A stretch of DNA of 64,000 bases, from positions 124,001 through 188,000 of the forward strand of contig NZ_JADOBE010000007.1 in assembly GCF_015637705.1 (NCBI RefSeq), given 5' to 3'. This stretch comes from Pseudomonas sp. N040. GTDB taxonomy: Bacteria; Pseudomonadota; Gammaproteobacteria; Pseudomonadales; Pseudomonadaceae. The notes under the pieces are model-generated. The model saw nothing but the letters and a program-made list of their open reading frames with translations. It did no database searches and was not told the origin of the DNA. Position 1 is the first letter of the stretch, and each line of letters starts with the position of its first letter. Made by a program: the position numbers and the translations under genes. This document shows positions 63,448-64,000 of this stretch, piece by piece.

Positions 63448-64000
63448 TCAGAAGTCGTCTTCGACCTCGCCATCCTGCACATTGAACTCGCGGTTTTGCA
63501 GATAGGCATTGCGGATGAACACGTACTTGTCGCCCGTGATCAGCTCTTCCGCCTTCAGCAGGTTGGCGCGGGTATCAACCACGTCCAGTCCGCGCGCCGA
63601 GTTGCGCACCGGCACATCGCTCACATAGCGATAGGGTTCGACAAAGGTGTCCGGGATCTTGCCGACAGCATCACGCACGGTGCTCGGGCCCAGCAGTGGC
63701 AGCACCAGGTAGGGGCCGGTATTCACGCCCCAGACGCCCATGGTCACCCCGAAATCCTCGTTGCTGCGCTTGAGGTCCATCTTGCTGGCCACATCGAACA
63801 GGCCCAGCACGCCGAAGGTGGTGTTGAACAGGACGCGCGCAGTATCCACGCCCGCCTCGTGCAACTTGCCCTGCAGCAGGTCATTGGCGAGGTTCTTCAC
63901 ATCACCGAGGTTGCCGAAGAAATTGTGTACGCTGTCTTCCACCGGGTCCGGGGTCACCGCCTGGTAACCCTGCGCCAGCGGTTTCAGTGCATAGGTATCC
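63448..64000 (-). CDS. mlaA: MlaA (VacJ) family lipoprotein, C-terminal part (5' end outside window)
   Basis: Outer-membrane lipoprotein that pulls misplaced phospholipids from the outer leaflet and passes them to the Mla transport chain. The frame is open to the window edge; about 184 residues are present. Visible are DTYALKPLAQGYQAVTPDPVEDSVHNFFGN, ARVLFNTTFGVLGLFDVASK, FGVTMGVWGVNTGPYLVLPLLGPS and SARGLDVVDTRANLL, all characteristic of MlaA. The signal peptide and lipobox lie outside. The acidic C-terminus (VQDGEVEDDF) is unremarkable. Confidence 0.93.
   Translation of the reverse strand, partial: DTYALKPLAQGYQAVTPDPVEDSVHNFFGNLGDVKNLANDLLQGKLHEAGVDTARVLFNTTFGVLGLFDVASKMDLKRSNEDFGVTMGVWGVNTGPYLVLPLLGPSTVRDAVGKIPDTFVEPYRYVSDVPVRNSARGLDVVDTRANLLKAEELITGDKYVFIRNAYLQNREFNVQDGEVEDDF

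Overview
The window is a GC-rich chromosomal segment with gene content and local order typical of Pseudomonas sensu lato (Pseudomonadaceae). Markers are the cmaX-crfX-cmpX-sigX-oprF block, ppsA/ppsR as divergent neighbours, pabB-thrH-cysH-cysB, the gltA/sdhCDAB/sucAB-lpd-sucCD TCA supercluster, and the liuABCDE leucine operon. Relative to the P. aeruginosa order as I remember it, several conserved blocks are rearranged, for example the methylcitrate operon sits beside ppsR. I cannot name the species. I see no tRNA, rRNA, CRISPR array, prophage or complete insertion sequence.

Layout. 1-7847 (+): liuA (5' end cut off), liuB, liuC, liuD and liuE, then scoA-scoB. Together they turn isovaleryl-CoA into acetyl-CoA and acetoacetate and activate the acetoacetate. 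7894-9958: a SulP anion transporter gene on the minus strand, followed by a diverged 222-bp copy of the 3' end of scoB that abuts a pilT/pilU-type gene. 11304-13619 (+): ppiC, a MmcQ/YjbR protein and a YbiT-type ABC-F ATPase. 13766-21760 (-): oprF, sigX, cmpX, crfX, cmaX, an rraA-like gene, an alpha/beta hydrolase and ppsA. ppsR (+) is divergent from ppsA. 22834-29610 (-): gntR-type regulator, prpB, prpC, acnD and prpF, a methylcitrate cycle operon with no prpD. 29892-32965 (+): a three-gene operon of a secreted retropepsin-like protease, an inactive transglutaminase fused to a membrane domain, and an ATP-grasp ligase-like protein. Its biochemistry is not established as far as I know, and it is the best candidate here for an undescribed system.

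33070-40996: pabB, thrH, cysH, cysB, a universal stress protein, a 5'-nucleotidase family gene, panE and a class I DAHP synthase. 41118-52454 (-): sdhCDAB, sucAB, lpd and sucCD, divergent from gltA (+). Leucine, acetoacetate and propionyl-CoA breakdown all feed this TCA block. 54139-64000: a YkgJ-like cysteine-cluster protein, a DUF486 protein, a beta-hydroxyacid dehydrogenase, ppnP, the overlapping set pdxB / NAD-kinase-like / ABC exporter, a MATE pump, tusA, rlmM and the 3' part of mlaA.

The window is rich in palindromic repeats. Three different ones occupy the three real intergenic gaps of the liu operon, a fourth separates ppsR from prpF, and a fifth supplies the stop codon of the ABC exporter. 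Many genes start with TTG or GTG (sulP, ppsA, sigX, the NAD-kinase-like gene and the MATE gene with TTG; sdhC, thrH and the ABC-F gene with GTG). All database-like statements are from memory of protein families; no search was run.
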